DNA of 64,000 nt from Shewanella maritima (GCF_004295345.1 NZ_CP036200.1:2743501-2807500); one strand, 5' to 3'. Positions 45,958 through 57,986 are shown, counted from the first letter of the stretch. The notes: generated by a model from the sequence alone, not told the origin. Numbers and translations: made by a program.

Positions 45958-47336
45958 TCCCACTAATGTTAAGCACACTAGCCCAAGTATTAGATGCAAA
46001 GCTAGTTGGTGACGATAAACAAGTCCTATCGCTAAGTACCGATAGCCGCAATATTGGTGAGCAAGGCGCTTTTTTAGCGCTGATTGGTGAGCGCTTCGAT
46101 GGTCATCAGTTTGCGCAAACGGCTATCGATAATGGTGCGCTGTCGCTGATCGTATCTCGTAAGCTCGATGACGTTCCTGCCACGGTTTCACAGTTAATTG
46201 TCGCCGATACCCATCAAGCTTTGGGGCTGATTGGTGAGTTTGTGTGTCAGCAAGTCAACCCAAGACGAGTTGCGTTGACTGGTTCGAACGGTAAAACCAC
46301 GGTTAAAGAAATGGTTGCTGCTATCTTGTCGCAGCAACATGAAGTTTTGTTTACTGCAGGCAACTTTAATAACGACATTGGCGTGCCGCTAACCCTATTA
46401 AGATTGCAACACCAGCATGAATATGGCGTGTTCGAGCTAGGCGCGAACCATCAAGGCGAAATTAATTACACTTCATCTTTAGTGTCGCCAGAAGTGGCCT
46501 TAGTCAACAATATTGGTCATGCTCACCTTGAAGGCTTTGGCTCTCAGCAAGGTATCGCGCAGGCCAAGTCTGAAATATTCAATCATTTGACCTCAGATGG
46601 CACAGCCATCATCAATGCTGATGATGCCTATGCGTCATTCCTTTCCGATAAAGCAAAAGCGTTTAAGCAGTTATGGTTTTCTAAATCACAAGCTGACAAA
46701 GCTGATGTCACAGCATCGAAAATTGTGGCTGACAATCAAGGTTGTTATCAGTTCTTGCTTGGTTATCAAGGTCAATCTTTGCAGGTCAACTTGCCTTTAC
46801 CTGGCGAGCATCAAGTGAGTAATGCCTTAGCGGCAGCATCGACTTGCTTTGCCTTAGGCGTGCAAATTGATGTGGTAGCTTCTGGGCTGAATCAATTAAA
46901 ACCGGTTAAAGGGCGCATGCAGCCACACGCTTTAGGGCGCTTTTTGCTGGTGGATGACAGCTATAACGCCAACCCAAGTTCGGTGCAGGCGGCGATTGAC
47001 TGGTTGCAACAACGTGATGGATATCGCGCTTTAGTGCTGGGAGATTTAGGCGAATTAGGCGACAATGCTGCCCCTTTGCATGCTGAGCTAGGCAAACATG
47101 CCAAGCAGGCGCAGTTAGATGGGCTATTTTGTGCTGGCAAACTCACGCGTAATACCAGCGAGGAATTTGGCGCAGAGCACTTTGAGCAAGTAGCAGATTT
47201 AGTACCTAGTTTGGTTGCGACATTGAATCGTAGCCAAGGCCAGGTGACCGTTTTAGTTAAAGGTTCGCGCAGCGCAGCAATGGAGCGCGTGATCATAGAG
47301 TTACAAAACGCCTTTGGGCGCGGGGAGTTAGTGTAA
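45954..47336 (+). CDS. murF: MurF, UDP-MurNAc-pentapeptide ligase
   Basis: The enzyme attaches D-Ala-D-Ala to the tripeptide. ATP-binding TGSNGKTTVKEMVAAIL is near residue 108, followed by GNFNNDIGVPLTLL and FELGANHQGEI, the family pattern. The substrate domain ends with VKGSRSAAMERVI. The 460-residue protein ends directly before mraY. Confidence 0.97.
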   Translation: MIPLMLSTLAQVLDAKLVGDDKQVLSLSTDSRNIGEQGAFLALIGERFDGHQFAQTAIDNGALSLIVSRKLDDVPATVSQLIVADTHQALGLIGEFVCQQVNPRRVALTGSNGKTTVKEMVAAILSQQHEVLFTAGNFNNDIGVPLTLLRLQHQHEYGVFELGANHQGEINYTSSLVSPEVALVNNIGHAHLEGFGSQQGIAQAKSEIFNHLTSDGTAIINADDAYASFLSDKAKAFKQLWFSKSQADKADVTASKIVADNQGCYQFLLGYQGQSLQVNLPLPGEHQVSNALAAASTCFALGVQIDVVASGLNQLKPVKGRMQPHALGRFLLVDDSYNANPSSVQAAIDWLQQRDGYRALVLGDLGELGDNAAPLHAELGKHAKQAQLDGLFCAGKLTRNTSEEFGAEHFEQVADLVPSLVATLNRSQGQVTVLVKGSRSAAMERVIIELQNAFGRGELV

Positions 47337-48419
47337 ATGCTGGTGTATCTGGCTGAATATTTAACCCAGTTTTATAGCGGGTTTAATGTATTTTCTTATG
47401 TGTCGTTTAGGGCCATTTTAGGGCTATTAACGGCGCTGATGTTCAGTTTGTGGTGGGGACCAAAACTGATCGAACGTTTGCAAGTCATGCAGATTGGTCA
47501 AGTTGTGCGTAATGACGGCCCAGAGTCTCATTTTAGTAAGCGTGGCACGCCAACCATGGGTGGCTTGCTGATTTTAGCGGGCATTTTTATTGGCGTGTTG
47601 CTGTGGGGCGACTTAGGTAACCGCTATGTGCAAGTGATGCTGTTTGTATTAGCAAGCTTTGGTGGCATCGGCTTTTTTGACGATTACCGCAAGGTGGTGC
47701 GTAAAGATCCTAAAGGGCTTATCGCTCGCTGGAAATACGCATTGCAATCAATCGCAGCACTAGTTGTTGCCATTGTTTTGTATGTTACCGCGCAAACGCC
47801 AGGTGAAACTCAGCTAGTGGTGCCTTTCTTTAAAGAAGTCATGCCTCAGCTTGGTTTTATGTTCATCGTTCTAGCCTACTTCACCATTGTTGGTGCCAGT
47901 AACGCGGTTAACTTAACCGACGGCTTAGACGGCTTGGCCATTATGCCAACTGTGATGGTAGCGGGTGCATTTGCGCTGATTGCTTACCTATCGGGTCACG
48001 TTGAGTTCGCGCAATATTTGAATATTCCGCACCTGCCGCTAGCCAGTGAGCTCGTGATTGTATGTACCGCTATGGTGGGCGCAGGTTTGGGCTTTTTATG
48101 GTTTAACACATACCCAGCGCAAATGTTTATGGGTGATGTGGGCTCACTTGCGCTAGGTGCTGCGTTAGGTGCTATCGCGATTTTAGTGCGTCAAGAGATC
48201 CTACTGGTGATCATGGGCGGCGTATTCGTCATGGAAACTGTGTCGGTGATTTTGCAGGTCGGTTCATACAAGCTGCGCGGGCAGCGTATTTTCCGTATGG
48301 CACCAATTCATCACCATTATGAATTAAAAGGCTGGCCAGAGCCGCGAGTGATTGTGCGTTTTTGGATTATTTCATTGTTCCTAGTATTGCTAGGACTAGC
48401 GACTTTAAAACTAAGGTAA
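47337..48419 (+). CDS. mraY: MraY, phospho-MurNAc-pentapeptide translocase (lipid I synthase)
   Basis: The 360-residue integral membrane enzyme transfers phospho-MurNAc-pentapeptide to undecaprenyl phosphate. About ten membrane helices are visible. The catalytic aspartate regions FFDDYRKV and [11 protein letters not shown] and the [13 protein letters not shown] motif are intact. It starts one base after the murF stop. Confidence 0.98.
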   Translation: MLVYLAEYLTQFYSGFNVFSYVSFRAILGLLTALMFSLWWGPKLIERLQVMQIGQVVRNDGPESHFSKRGTPTMGGLLILAGIFIGVLLWGDLGNRYVQVMLFVLASFGGIGFFDDYRKVVRKDPKGLIARWKYALQSIAALVVAIVLYVTAQTPGETQLVVPFFKEVMPQLGFMFIVLAYFTIVGASNAVNLTDGLDGLAIMPTVMVAGAFALIAYLSGHVEFAQYLNIPHLPLASELVIVCTAMVGAGLGFLWFNTYPAQMFMGDVGSLALGAALGAIAILVRQEILLVIMGGVFVMETVSVILQVGSYKLRGQRIFRMAPIHHHYELKGWPEPRVIVRFWIISLFLVLLGLATLKLR

Positions 48420-48425
48420 CTAAGC

Positions 48426-49751
48426 ATGCAGGGTGGTTATTCACACATTGTATTAGGCCTAGGCGCGACGGGACTTTCCGTGGTGCGCTACCTTGTGTCG
48501 CAAGGTATCAAACCGCTGGTGATGGACTCAAGACGCAATCCTCCTGGAGCTGAGCAGTTAGCGACAGAGTTTGCTGATGTTGAGCTGTTAACTGGCGGTT
48601 TTGACTGCCGTCATTTAGTGCAAGCTAGCCAGGTGATTGTTAGCCCTGGTATTGCCCTTGATACGCCAGAAGTGAGAGCTGTGCTCGATATGGGCATCGA
48701 AGTTATTGGTGACATCGAGTTATTTGCCCGCGATGTGGCAAAAAACGGTGGCTGCGTAATTGGTATTACTGGCTCAAATGGTAAGTCTACCGTGACAACC
48801 CTGGTGCGAGATATGCTAGTTGAAGGTGGCAAGAAAGCGGTAATGGGCGGCAATATTGGCACGCCAGCGCTTGACCTACTCAACCAAGGTGCAGATTGTT
48901 ATGTGCTGGAGTTATCAAGCTTTCAGCTTGAGACCACACACTCTTTATGTTGCACCTCAGCGGTTTGCTTGAATATCAGTGAAGATCACATGGATCGTTA
49001 CAGTGATATTAATGCTTATCGCGATGCCAAGTTACGTTTGTATCCTCAATCCCGTTATATCCTGTTTAATCGCGACGATGAGCTAACCAAGCCCGATGAG
49101 CCGATGAACCAAAACAGTTTTGGTTTACAAGCGCCGGAAGAAGACGAGTGGGGCGTGATTGATGGCAAAATTTACCACTGTACCAGCGAAATTATGCCGC
49201 TGGACGAAATAGGCTTGATTGGTACTCACAATCATATGAATGTGATGGCGTCGATGGCGTTAGTGGAAGCTTGTGGCGTAGACAGAGATGCCATGATCGC
49301 CGTGGCTAAACGCTTTAAAGGCTTACCGCATCGCTGTGAGTTGGTGGCTGAGAAAAACGGCGTGTATTACATCAATGATTCAAAAGCGACCAATGTCGGT
49401 GCGACGGTTGCCGCCATTGAGGGCTTTGATTCTCATTTAGGTGATATCTACCTGATCGCTGGTGGAGACGGAAAAGGCGCTGACTTTACGCCGTTGCAAC
49501 CAGTGTTAGATCAAGTGTCACAGCTTATCACGCTAGGTAAAGACGGCGACAAAATTGCCAAACTTAAGCAAGGCACAGTGCAAGTTAAAACCATGGCTCA
49601 GGCGGTGGAGCATGCTGCTGAAGAAGCCATGTCTGGTGACATAGTCATTCTATCGCCAGCGTGTGCCAGCTTAGATATGTATAGCAATTTTATGGCCAGA
49701 GGTCAGGATTTTTCTCAATGCGTGGAGCATATTGGCGATGGCGAAGTCTGA
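48426..49751 (+). CDS. murD: MurD, UDP-MurNAc-L-alanine:D-glutamate ligase
   Basis: The 441-residue ligase has an N-terminal nucleotide-like fold (HIVLGLGATGLSVVRYLVSQ), ATP-binding IGITGSNGKSTVTTLV near residue 110, and the C-terminal domain with NDSKATNVGATVAAIEGF and LSPACASLDMYSNF. It overlaps ftsW by 14 bp. Confidence 0.97.
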   Translation: MQGGYSHIVLGLGATGLSVVRYLVSQGIKPLVMDSRRNPPGAEQLATEFADVELLTGGFDCRHLVQASQVIVSPGIALDTPEVRAVLDMGIEVIGDIELFARDVAKNGGCVIGITGSNGKSTVTTLVRDMLVEGGKKAVMGGNIGTPALDLLNQGADCYVLELSSFQLETTHSLCCTSAVCLNISEDHMDRYSDINAYRDAKLRLYPQSRYILFNRDDELTKPDEPMNQNSFGLQAPEEDEWGVIDGKIYHCTSEIMPLDEIGLIGTHNHMNVMASMALVEACGVDRDAMIAVAKRFKGLPHRCELVAEKNGVYYINDSKATNVGATVAAIEGFDSHLGDIYLIAGGDGKGADFTPLQPVLDQVSQLITLGKDGDKIAKLKQGTVQVKTMAQAVEHAAEEAMSGDIVILSPACASLDMYSNFMARGQDFSQCVEHIGDGEV

Positions 49752-50955
49752 GCAACAGCTGAGCTTGTTCAAACAGGGCTTTAAGTGGTCCTGGCCTTCG
49801 TTATTAGGAGAAGATAAATCTGCCGGGATGCAGCTGTATGACCGCAGCTTTTTAGTTGCGATCATCGCACTAATGGGATTTGGCTTTGTGATGGTGATGT
49901 CGGCCTCGATGCCGGAGGCGGTGAAGTTAACTGACAATCCATTTCACTTTATTTACCGTCATATCTTTTACTTAGCAGGATGTGTGGTGATTGCAGGGGC
50001 GGTGCTTAGTGTACCGGTAAAAACCTGGGAGCGTCACAGTGGCACCATGATGCTAGTGGTGCTGCTAATGCTTATCGCGGTGCTGGTGGTGGGTACCACA
50101 GTAAATGGTGCTAGGCGTTGGCTAACCATTGGCCCGATACGCATTCAGGTCGCTGAAATTGCTAAGTTCGTATTTATTGTTTACATCGCAGGATATTTGG
50201 TTCGCCGTTATGGTGAGTTGATGGACAACAAAAAAGGCTTTTTGAAACCCATTGGTGTTTACGCCTTATTTGCGATTTTGATTCTGGCGCAGCCGGATCT
50301 CGGCACGGTTGTGGTGTTGTTTGTCTGCACCGTGAGTTTAATGTTTTTAGCTGGTGGTAAACTGTCGCACTTTTTTGTGTTGATGTTAGTAGGTATCGCC
50401 AGTTTTGTGTTGCTGGTATTGCTGGAGCCATACAGGGTTCGACGAGTGACCTCGTTTATGGACCCTTGGGAAGACCCATTTGGCAGCGGTTATCAGCTAA
50501 CTCAGTCATTGATGGCCTATGGCCGTGGTGACTGGTTCGGCCAAGGCTTAGGTAACAGCATTCAGAAGCTTGCCTATTTGCCTGAGGCGCATACCGACTT
50601 TATCTTCGCGGTAATTGGTGAAGAGTTGGGATTTGTCGGCATTATTGCCGTGTTGAGTCTGATATTTTTTGTCGCGATCCGCGCCATTCGGTTAGGCAAT
50701 TTGTGTCTTAATGCCCAGCGACCATTCGATGGTTACATTGCCTATGGCGTAGGTGTGTGGATTTGTTTTCAGACGGTGGTTAACGTTGGTGCCAGCATTG
50801 GCATGTTGCCAACTAAAGGATTAACCCTGCCGTTTGTGAGTTATGGAGGCAGTAGTTTGTGGGTAATGACTGCTGCCGTGATGTTATTAGTACGAATTGA
50901 TCACGAAAGACGTTTGAGTTTAATTCAGGCTGTTCAGGGGAGAATTAAACCATGA
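49738..50955 (+). CDS. ftsW: FtsW, septal peptidoglycan glycosyltransferase (SEDS)
   Basis: The ATG at 49738 (MAKSEQQLSLFKQG) is chosen over a TTG two codons upstream because GGAG precedes it at a normal distance. The protein of 405 residues has about ten membrane helices. The SEDS motifs are present: the loop with RRVTSFMDPWEDPFGSGYQL and the signature GLTLPFVSYGGSSL near residue 360. It polymerises glycan strands with FtsI. Confidence 0.97.
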   Translation: MAKSEQQLSLFKQGFKWSWPSLLGEDKSAGMQLYDRSFLVAIIALMGFGFVMVMSASMPEAVKLTDNPFHFIYRHIFYLAGCVVIAGAVLSVPVKTWERHSGTMMLVVLLMLIAVLVVGTTVNGARRWLTIGPIRIQVAEIAKFVFIVYIAGYLVRRYGELMDNKKGFLKPIGVYALFAILILAQPDLGTVVVLFVCTVSLMFLAGGKLSHFFVLMLVGIASFVLLVLLEPYRVRRVTSFMDPWEDPFGSGYQLTQSLMAYGRGDWFGQGLGNSIQKLAYLPEAHTDFIFAVIGEELGFVGIIAVLSLIFFVAIRAIRLGNLCLNAQRPFDGYIAYGVGVWICFQTVVNVGASIGMLPTKGLTLPFVSYGGSSLWVMTAAVMLLVRIDHERRLSLIQAVQGRIKP

Positions 50956-52058
50956 GTTCAGTGGCAACAACCAATGCCCCAAAGTTGTTAGTGATGGCTG
51001 GTGGAACCGGCGGTCATGTGTTCCCGGCGTTAGCGGTTGCTAAGCACCTAGCCGACAAAGGTTGGCAGGTACGCTGGTTAGGTACCAAGGACAGAATGGA
51101 AGCGAGGCTAGTGCCTCAATACGGTTTTGATATCGACTTTATTGATATTAAAGGTGTTCGCGGTAATGGCTTGCTACGAAAGCTAGCCGCACCCGTAAAA
51201 ATTATCCGCTCAATCATGCAAGCAAAAGCGGTGATTAACGAGTTTAAGCCAGATGTAGTGTTAGGCATGGGCGGCTTTGCTAGTGGACCTGGTGGTGTAG
51301 CCGCAAAATTGTCTGGCATACCTGTAGTGCTACATGAACAGAACGCGATACCAGGCTTGACCAACAAGTTGCTGTCAAAAATTGCCCGTAAAGTTCTGTG
51401 CGCATTTCCGCAGACATTTGATGCCTCGGTAAGCAATGTTGAGGTGGTTGGCAACCCAATTCGTCAGGAGTTAGTGAACTTAGGCGAGCAAAAGCAAATT
51501 AGCGCTGATGAAGAGCTAAAAGTGCTCGTGGTAGGTGGCAGTTTAGGGGCGAAAGTACTTAACGATACCATGCCCGATGCCATTGCAAAGCTAAGTGTTA
51601 ATCACACGGTGACTGTGTGGCATCAGGTTGGCAAAAATAACCTTGATAGCGTGAAAGAGCGTTATCAACAACTAGGACAGTTAGCTGCGGTTAATGCCGC
51701 TGAGTTTATTGATGATATGGAAGCGGCTTACCGTTGGGCTGACGTGGTGGTTTGCCGATCAGGTGCACTGACGGTATCTGAGCTTGCCGCTGTAGGGCTG
51801 CCAAGCATCTTAGTGCCATATCCACATGCAGTGGACGATCATCAAACTAAAAATGCTGCGGTGTTATTGGATGCTGGCGCCAGCTTTTTAATGCCGCAGG
51901 GCGAGCTGAGTGCAGACAGCCTGGCTGAAAAACTCACTCAGCTTGCAGCAGATAGAAATGAATTAGCCCAGATGGGGCAAAAAGCGCGACAAGTTGCCGT
52001 CGTTGATGCAACTCAAAGAGTAGCAGACGTATGCAGCATGCTTGCGAGCAAGGGTTGA
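50952..52058 (+). CDS. murG: MurG, lipid II synthase (GlcNAc transferase)
   Basis: The 368-residue GT28 glycosyltransferase adds GlcNAc to lipid I at the inner face of the membrane. The glycine-rich [19 protein letters not shown] is near residue 15. The UDP-GlcNAc site region has [20 protein letters not shown] near residue 265 and DDHQTKNA. It overlaps ftsW by four bases. Confidence 0.97.
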   Translation: MSSVATTNAPKLLVMAGGTGGHVFPALAVAKHLADKGWQVRWLGTKDRMEARLVPQYGFDIDFIDIKGVRGNGLLRKLAAPVKIIRSIMQAKAVINEFKPDVVLGMGGFASGPGGVAAKLSGIPVVLHEQNAIPGLTNKLLSKIARKVLCAFPQTFDASVSNVEVVGNPIRQELVNLGEQKQISADEELKVLVVGGSLGAKVLNDTMPDAIAKLSVNHTVTVWHQVGKNNLDSVKERYQQLGQLAAVNAAEFIDDMEAAYRWADVVVCRSGALTVSELAAVGLPSILVPYPHAVDDHQTKNAAVLLDAGASFLMPQGELSADSLAEKLTQLAADRNELAQMGQKARQVAVVDATQRVADVCSMLASKG

Positions 52059-52059
52059 A

Positions 52060-53526
52060 ATGACTAAAGCAGAGAAGTACGCACAATTACGCACCATGAT
52101 CCCTGAAATGAGACGGATCAAGCGCATTCACTTTGTTGGCATCGGCGGTGCTGGCATGGGCGGTATTGCCGAGGTGTTATTGAACGAAGGTTATCAAGTC
52201 AGTGGCTCTGACATTGCGCAAAACACTGTAACAGACCGCCTTGCTCATTTTGGGGCGAGCGTGATCATTGGTCATCACGCCCAAAGCGTAAATGATGTTG
52301 ACGTTGTGGTGGTATCAACCGCGATTGATGAACAAAACCCTGAGATTATTGCTGCCAAAGAGCTACGCATACCTATCGTGCGCCGCGCAGAAATGCTGGC
52401 GGAGTTAATGCGCTATCGTCACGGTGTCGCAGTTGCTGGCACCCATGGCAAAACCACCACAACTAGCTTGATTGCCAGTGTTTATGGGCAAGCAGAGAAA
52501 GACCCAACGTTTGTGATTGGCGGTTTGCTTAACAGTGCGGGCACCAATGCTCGCCTAGGTACCAGTCGTTATTTGATTGCCGAAGCCGATGAAAGTGATG
52601 CTAGCTTTTTGCATCTGCAGCCAATGGTTAGCGTGATCACCAATATAGAAGCTGACCACATGGACACTTACGGTGGTGACTTTGAGGTCTTGAAAACCAC
52701 CTTTGTCGACTTCTTGCAAAACCTGCCGTTTTACGGCGTTGCTGTGATGTGTATTGACGACGAGGTGATCCGCGAGATCATGCCGCGTGTTGGGCGTCAA
52801 ATAGTAACTTACGGTTTTAGTAATGACGCCGACGTACAAGCTATCGACTTTAAGCAAAACGGTCATCAATCAAGCTTTACCGTTAAGCGTAAAGGTAAAG
52901 CTGATTTGGCGATTAGCTTGAACTTACCAGGGGCGCACAATGTGCTTAATGCGCTAGCGACGATTGCGGTAGCGACTGAAGATGAAATTGACGACCAAGC
53001 CATTGTGAATGCTCTGGCAAGTTTTGAAGGCATTGGTCGCCGCTTCCAGCATTTAGGTGAATTTGCCACAGATAACGGTAATGTCATGTTGGTCGATGAT
53101 TATGGTCATCATCCAACTGAGGTTGCAGCAACCATTAAAGCAGCGCGCGCAGGTTGGCCAGACAAACGTTTGGTAATGGCATATCAGCCGCATCGCTATA
53201 GCCGCACCCGCGATTTGTATGAAGACTTTGTAGAAGTGTTGTCACAAGTGGACTGCTTGGTTTTGCTAGATGTATACGCAGCTGGTGAAACTGCTATTCC
53301 TGGCGCAGATGGCCGCGCGTTATGTCGCTCTATCCGAGCTCGTGGCCAGTTAGACCCTGTGTTTGTGTCAAGCCCTGAACAGCTTGCTAGCGTACTGCCG
53401 GATGTGCTGCAAGAAGGAGATCTATTGATCACTCAGGGTGCAGGTAATATTGGCGCTTTATCGAAAGAACTAGCAACAACATGCTTAGGTTTTGATTTAG
53501 CAAATAAAACTAATGGAACTGATTGA
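52060..53526 (+). CDS. murC: MurC, UDP-MurNAc:L-alanine ligase
   Basis: The ATG at 52060, preceded by AAGGG, gives 488 residues starting [20 protein letters not shown]; this is preferred to the longer frame within murG. The N-terminal motif [17 protein letters not shown] and ATP-binding [15 protein letters not shown] are intact, and HHPTEVAAT marks the C-terminal domain. In E. coli ddlB follows; here no ddl gene lies between murC and ftsQ. Confidence 0.97.
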   Translation: MTKAEKYAQLRTMIPEMRRIKRIHFVGIGGAGMGGIAEVLLNEGYQVSGSDIAQNTVTDRLAHFGASVIIGHHAQSVNDVDVVVVSTAIDEQNPEIIAAKELRIPIVRRAEMLAELMRYRHGVAVAGTHGKTTTTSLIASVYGQAEKDPTFVIGGLLNSAGTNARLGTSRYLIAEADESDASFLHLQPMVSVITNIEADHMDTYGGDFEVLKTTFVDFLQNLPFYGVAVMCIDDEVIREIMPRVGRQIVTYGFSNDADVQAIDFKQNGHQSSFTVKRKGKADLAISLNLPGAHNVLNALATIAVATEDEIDDQAIVNALASFEGIGRRFQHLGEFATDNGNVMLVDDYGHHPTEVAATIKAARAGWPDKRLVMAYQPHRYSRTRDLYEDFVEVLSQVDCLVLLDVYAAGETAIPGADGRALCRSIRARGQLDPVFVSSPEQLASVLPDVLQEGDLLITQGAGNIGALSKELATTCLGFDLANKTNGTD

Positions 53527-53582
53527 TATTTAGACGATTAATAATCCGCTAAATGTCACTTTAATAGTGAGAAAATGGCCGA

Positions 53583-53588
53583 TATAAT
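53583..53588 (+). promoter_or_regulatory. Candidate promoter between murC and ftsQ
   Basis: A perfect TATAAT stands 50 bp before the ftsQ start in the 112-bp gap, the first real gap since the start of the cluster. The corresponding -35 region (TTTAAT at 17 bp) is weak. Internal promoters before ftsQAZ are well known in E. coli. Confidence 0.4.
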
Positions 53589-53638
53589 GGCCGATTTCCT
53601 CACCGGAAATTAGATTCGTAACATGGAGAGGCTTTAAG

Positions 53639-54403
53639 TTGTCGCGAAACAAGAAAAAGCGTCAATTTACCCAAACATTAAAACAGGTGAATTGGTACCT
53701 GTGTTTCGGATTATTGTTTTTATTCAGTGTGTTATTTGGTGTTGCTTGGGCTGCTTATTCATTACATGAACTCTTGAATGATGCAGACGCACTGCCAATT
53801 GAAGCGGTTGCAGTTAAAGGGGAGCGTAAGTTCACCACAGATGAAGAAATTCAGCTGGCGCTGCAATCAATGCTTGAAGATAGCTTTTTTAGTGCTGATG
53901 TAATGGATGTGCAGCGAGCGTTAGAAGGTTTGCCTTGGGTATATCATGCGTCTGTAAGACGTGAATGGCCTGCAAAGTTTAAGGTGACACTACAAGAGCA
54001 ACAAGCTGCAGCACACTGGAATGGCGAGTCTTGGGTGAATGTTAATGGCGAGGTATTTGACGCATTAGCACACCCAGAAGTTGAGCGCTTACCTTTGCTA
54101 CAAGGGCCAGAGGATTCAGCTAAAGAAGTGTTAACTGCTTATCAGCAACTAAACGAGTTATTAAGTATAAATGGTTTTAAGTTAGCCAGTTTGCATTTAA
54201 GCCCACGTCATGCTTGGTTTGCAGAGCTTGAAAATGGCATCAAGATTGAGCTTGGGCGCGAAGACAAAATGTCGCGTATTCAGCGTTTTATTAATGTGTA
54301 TCCAACGCTGAAACAGGCTGATAAAACGATAGAAAAGATAGACTTGAGATATGATACCGGGTTTGCGGTAGCTTGGCAGAAAACCAATAAAGAGAGTCGA
54401 TAA
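53639..54403 (+). CDS. ftsQ: Cell division protein FtsQ
   Basis: The 254-residue bitopic protein starts at a TTG with GGAGAGG upstream (MSRNKKKRQFTQTLKQVNWY). One membrane helix is near residues 21-41, followed by the POTRA domain (LPIEAVAVKGERKFTTDEEI) and the beta domain that binds FtsB. TTG is a rare start and may keep FtsQ low. It is three bases before ftsA. Confidence 0.94.
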   Translation: MSRNKKKRQFTQTLKQVNWYLCFGLLFLFSVLFGVAWAAYSLHELLNDADALPIEAVAVKGERKFTTDEEIQLALQSMLEDSFFSADVMDVQRALEGLPWVYHASVRREWPAKFKVTLQEQQAAAHWNGESWVNVNGEVFDALAHPEVERLPLLQGPEDSAKEVLTAYQQLNELLSINGFKLASLHLSPRHAWFAELENGIKIELGREDKMSRIQRFINVYPTLKQADKTIEKIDLRYDTGFAVAWQKTNKESR

Positions 54404-54406
54404 TAA

Positions 54407-55642
54407 ATGACCAAGAATCTGGAAAAAAACCTGATTGTGGGGTTAGACATAGGCACATCTAAGGTCGCGGTGATCATAGGTGAAGTGCTGCCTGACGGCG
54501 AAATTAGTGTTATCGGCCTTGGCAACCATCCGTCTCGTGGTATGGACAAGGGCGGGGTCAACGACCTCGACTCAATCGTAAAAAGTGTCCAACGCGCATT
54601 AGATCAAGCCGAGCTAATGGCTGATTGTCAGGTGGCGTCGGTTTATTTGAGTATCTCAGGTAAGCATATTGCCTGTCAGAATGAAAATGGCATGGTGTCG
54701 ATTAACGACGAAGAAGTAACACAGGAAGACGTGGACAACGTTATCCACACAGCGCAGTCGGTGAAGATCCCAACTGAGCGTCGAATTCTGCATGTGTTAC
54801 CTCAGGAATATTCGATTGACGTGCAAGATGGTATTAAGAGTCCTATTGGAATGTCTGGCATGCGTATGGAGGCTAAAGCCCATATCGTTACTTGTGCCAA
54901 TGACATGGCAAAGAACATCACCAAGAGCGTAGAGCGCTGCGGCTTAACCGTAGATGGCTTAGTGTTCTCAGGTATTGCGTCGGCAGATGCGGTACTGACT
55001 AGTGATGAAAAAGACCTAGGTGTGTGTTTGGTTGATATTGGTGGTGGCACCACAGATGTGGTGGTTTATACCGGTGGTGCACTGCGTCATTGCGCGGTGA
55101 TCCCAGTTGCTGGTAATCAGGTTACCAGTGATATAGCCAAGATTTTTAGAACGCCACAGCCAAATGCTGAACAGATTAAAGTGCAGTTTGCGAGTGCGCG
55201 CAGTAATCGCGTCAGCAGAGAAGAAAGCATTGAAGTACCTTCAGTGGGTGGTCGTCCGTCGCGCAGCATGTCGCGTCATACGCTAGCTGAGGTGGTTGAA
55301 CCACGTTATCAGGAGTTGTTCGAGTTAATTCTAAAACAACTTAGAGAACACGGGTTAGAAGAACAAGTTGCAGCAGGGATAGTATTAACCGGCGGTACAT
55401 CATCGATTGATGGTGCGGTTGATATTGCTGAAGCAACCTTTGGTATGCCTGTTCGTGTGGCATCACCATTACCCATTAAAGGGTTATATGAATATGTAGA
55501 GCAGCCAATTTATGCCACAGGTATTGGTTTGCTGCGCTACGGGGCGGGCAAGGTTATCGAGCGTCAGTTTGAAAGACCAGACCGTCAAGGGGTTACCAGC
55601 TTTTTCAGCAGGGCAAAAAGCTGGTTCAAGGGTGAATTTTAA
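54407..55642 (+). CDS. ftsA: Cell division protein FtsA
   Basis: The 411-residue actin-like protein tethers FtsZ to the membrane. The ATP-binding [20 protein letters not shown], the [16 protein letters not shown] stretch and [11 protein letters not shown] are present. The C-terminal amphipathic helix is visible ([13 protein letters not shown]). Confidence 0.97.
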   Translation: MTKNLEKNLIVGLDIGTSKVAVIIGEVLPDGEISVIGLGNHPSRGMDKGGVNDLDSIVKSVQRALDQAELMADCQVASVYLSISGKHIACQNENGMVSINDEEVTQEDVDNVIHTAQSVKIPTERRILHVLPQEYSIDVQDGIKSPIGMSGMRMEAKAHIVTCANDMAKNITKSVERCGLTVDGLVFSGIASADAVLTSDEKDLGVCLVDIGGGTTDVVVYTGGALRHCAVIPVAGNQVTSDIAKIFRTPQPNAEQIKVQFASARSNRVSREESIEVPSVGGRPSRSMSRHTLAEVVEPRYQELFELILKQLREHGLEEQVAAGIVLTGGTSSIDGAVDIAEATFGMPVRVASPLPIKGLYEYVEQPIYATGIGLLRYGAGKVIERQFERPDRQGVTSFFSRAKSWFKGEF

Positions 55643-55668
55643 TAACGCATATATACGGAGATCAGACA

Positions 55669-56859
55669 ATGTTTGAGATCATGGACACTCATTCAGACGA
55701 AGCGGTGATTAAGGTCATCGGCGTCGGTGGCGGCGGCGGTAACGCTGTTGAGCATATGGTGAAACACAGCATCGAAGGTGTTGAGTTTATCGTTACCAAT
55801 ACAGACGCACAGGCATTGCGTAAATCAAGCGCAGGGTCAACCATTCAGCTTGGTCGTGATGTGACTAAAGGGCTTGGCGCTGGTGCAAACCCAGAGGTGG
55901 GTCGTCAAGCTGCTGAAGAAGACAAAGAAAACATCCGCTCGGCCATTAAAGGCTCAGACATGGTATTTATCGCAGCTGGTATGGGCGGTGGTACAGGTAC
56001 CGGTGCTGCGCCAGTTGTCGCTGAGATTGCCAAAGAAGAAGGTATTTTAACGGTTGCGGTTGTGACTAAGCCCTTCCCTTTTGAAGGCAAAAAGCGTATG
56101 ACGTTTGCTGACCAGGGTATTGACCAGTTAGCTAAGCATGTTGACTCGCTTATTACCATTCCAAACGAAAAGCTACTTAAAGTACTTGGCCGTGGCACGT
56201 CGTTGCTAGATGCATTTGCTGCAGCTAACAACGTGTTACTTGGCGCAGTGCAAGGTATTGCCGAGCTTATTACTCGCCCAGGTCTTATCAACGTCGACTT
56301 TGCAGACGTTAAAACTGTGATGTCAGAAATGGGTAATGCCATGATGGGTACCGGTGTTGCAACCGGTGACGATCGCGCTGAAGAAGCGGCTGAAGCTGCT
56401 GTGGCAAGTCCGCTACTTGAAGATATTGATCTAGCTGGTGCGCGCGGCGTATTGGTGAACATCACTGCAGGTATGGATATTAGCATTGAAGAGCTTGAAA
56501 CTGTGGGTAACCACGTTAAGGCTTACGCATCTGATAACGCAACTGTTGTTGTGGGTGCGGTTATCGACCCTGAAATGAGCGAAGAGCTACGTGTAACTGT
56601 GGTAGCGACTGGTATCGGCGCTGAGAAAAAGCCTGATATCCAACTCGTTACGCCAAAGCCAGCTGTTGCACCTCGTCCAGAGCCTGTTGCAATTGAACCT
56701 GCACCAGCGCCAGTTGTCGAAGCTAAAGAAGAAGTTGCACCAGCGCCAACGGGTGGTTTTACTGCTGGTGGTAACACTGCAGCACAAACAGCGACAGATT
56801 CGCGCACTGATAATGACTATTTAGATATTCCTGCATTTTTACGTAAGCAAGCAGACTAA
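55669..56859 (+). CDS. ftsZ: Cell division protein FtsZ
   Basis: The 396-residue tubulin-like GTPase forms the division ring. The signature [10 protein letters not shown] is near residue 105 and the T7 loop region has [17 protein letters not shown] long Pro/Ala/Glu-rich linker (residues ~320-375) joins the conserved C-terminal peptide [14 protein letters not shown], which binds FtsA and ZipA. Confidence 0.98.
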   Translation: MFEIMDTHSDEAVIKVIGVGGGGGNAVEHMVKHSIEGVEFIVTNTDAQALRKSSAGSTIQLGRDVTKGLGAGANPEVGRQAAEEDKENIRSAIKGSDMVFIAAGMGGGTGTGAAPVVAEIAKEEGILTVAVVTKPFPFEGKKRMTFADQGIDQLAKHVDSLITIPNEKLLKVLGRGTSLLDAFAAANNVLLGAVQGIAELITRPGLINVDFADVKTVMSEMGNAMMGTGVATGDDRAEEAAEAAVASPLLEDIDLAGARGVLVNITAGMDISIEELETVGNHVKAYASDNATVVVGAVIDPEMSEELRVTVVATGIGAEKKPDIQLVTPKPAVAPRPEPVAIEPAPAPVVEAKEEVAPAPTGGFTAGGNTAAQTATDSRTDNDYLDIPAFLRKQAD

Positions 56860-57067
56860 TTACGTCTGCTTGGCTAATTTAGTGACGTAAATGAGATGTT
56901 GTGGAGTATGGGTGTGATTTGTTAGCGCCCTCACGTAATAACGACAATAAAAGGCTATTTTTTTGTGAATGGCTTAACTTGTGGTAGCATACGTGTCCAG
57001 CTCTGCACGCTGTATTGCAAATTAAAGTGCATCTAATTGTTTATTAAGAAATTTAACGGGTAGCTGA

Positions 57068-57985
57068 ATGATTTTTCAAAGAACTGTTCAAAAAATGGTA
57101 AAGAGTACTGGTGTCGGATTGCATTCTGGCAACAAGGTGACTCTGAGCATTTTGCCCGCGCCAGCGAATACCGGCATCATATTGAAACGTACCGACCTTG
57201 ACCCTGTAGTGTCCATCCCTGCAAAGGCTCATTTAGTGCGTGAAACGACTATGTGTACAGCACTAGTTAATGATGAGGGCGTGCGAATTTCAACTATCGA
57301 GCATTTATTTGCTGCACTCGCGGGCCTTGGCATTGATAACGCTGTTATCGAAGTTGATGCGCCTGAAATTCCGATTATGGATGGTAGTGCAAGCCCGTTT
57401 GTATTCTTATTGCAAAGTGCGGGTATTAAAGAGCAAGCAGCGCCAAAGAAATACCTGAAAATTACCAAGCCTATTCGCGTTGAAGACGGCGATAAGTGGG
57501 CTGAGCTTAAGCCATTTAAAGGCTTTAAAGTTGACTTCAAGATTGATTTCAATCACCCAGAAATCTCTCGTAGCCAGCAGCATATGGTAATGGATTTCTC
57601 AACATCTGCATTCGTGAAAGACATTAGCCGTGCCAGAACCTTTGGTTTTATGCGCGACATTGAATACCTACGTGCCAACAACTTAGCACTAGGTGGCAGC
57701 ATGGAAAATGCAGTTGTGCTTGACGAATATCGTGTCCTTAACCCTGATGGACTGCGTTATGACGATGAGTTCGTTAAGCACAAAATTCTAGATGCGTTTG
57801 GTGATTTATATGTCGCAGGCCACGCCATTGTTGGTGAGTTCTGCGCATTTAAAACTGGCCATGCATTAAATAACCAATTGGTTCGAGCTGTACTTGCGCA
57901 GCAAGATGCGTGGGAGCTTGTTAGCTTCGATACCGAAGCAGAGGTACCAGTTAGCTTTATGGTACCAGGCGCCGTAGGCGCTTAA
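57068..57985 (+). CDS. lpxC: LpxC, UDP-3-O-acyl-GlcNAc deacetylase
   Basis: The 305-residue zinc enzyme performs the committed step of lipid A synthesis. The zinc ligands lie at [10 protein letters not shown] (His near 79) and [21 protein letters not shown] (His and Asp near 238-242), with the catalytic His nearby. It is 208 bp after ftsZ. Its stop is one base from the stop of the convergent DUF721 gene. Confidence 0.98.
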   Translation: MIFQRTVQKMVKSTGVGLHSGNKVTLSILPAPANTGIILKRTDLDPVVSIPAKAHLVRETTMCTALVNDEGVRISTIEHLFAALAGLGIDNAVIEVDAPEIPIMDGSASPFVFLLQSAGIKEQAAPKKYLKITKPIRVEDGDKWAELKPFKGFKVDFKIDFNHPEISRSQQHMVMDFSTSAFVKDISRARTFGFMRDIEYLRANNLALGGSMENAVVLDEYRVLNPDGLRYDDEFVKHKILDAFGDLYVAGHAIVGEFCAFKTGHALNNQLVRAVLAQQDAWELVSFDTEAEVPVSFMVPGAVGA

Positions 57986-57986
57986 G

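Noticed and set aside
55905..56486. Long minus-strand frame (193 codons) opposite ftsZ
   Set aside because: It is a mirror of ftsZ codon bias; Ser/Ala-rich and unlike any protein.
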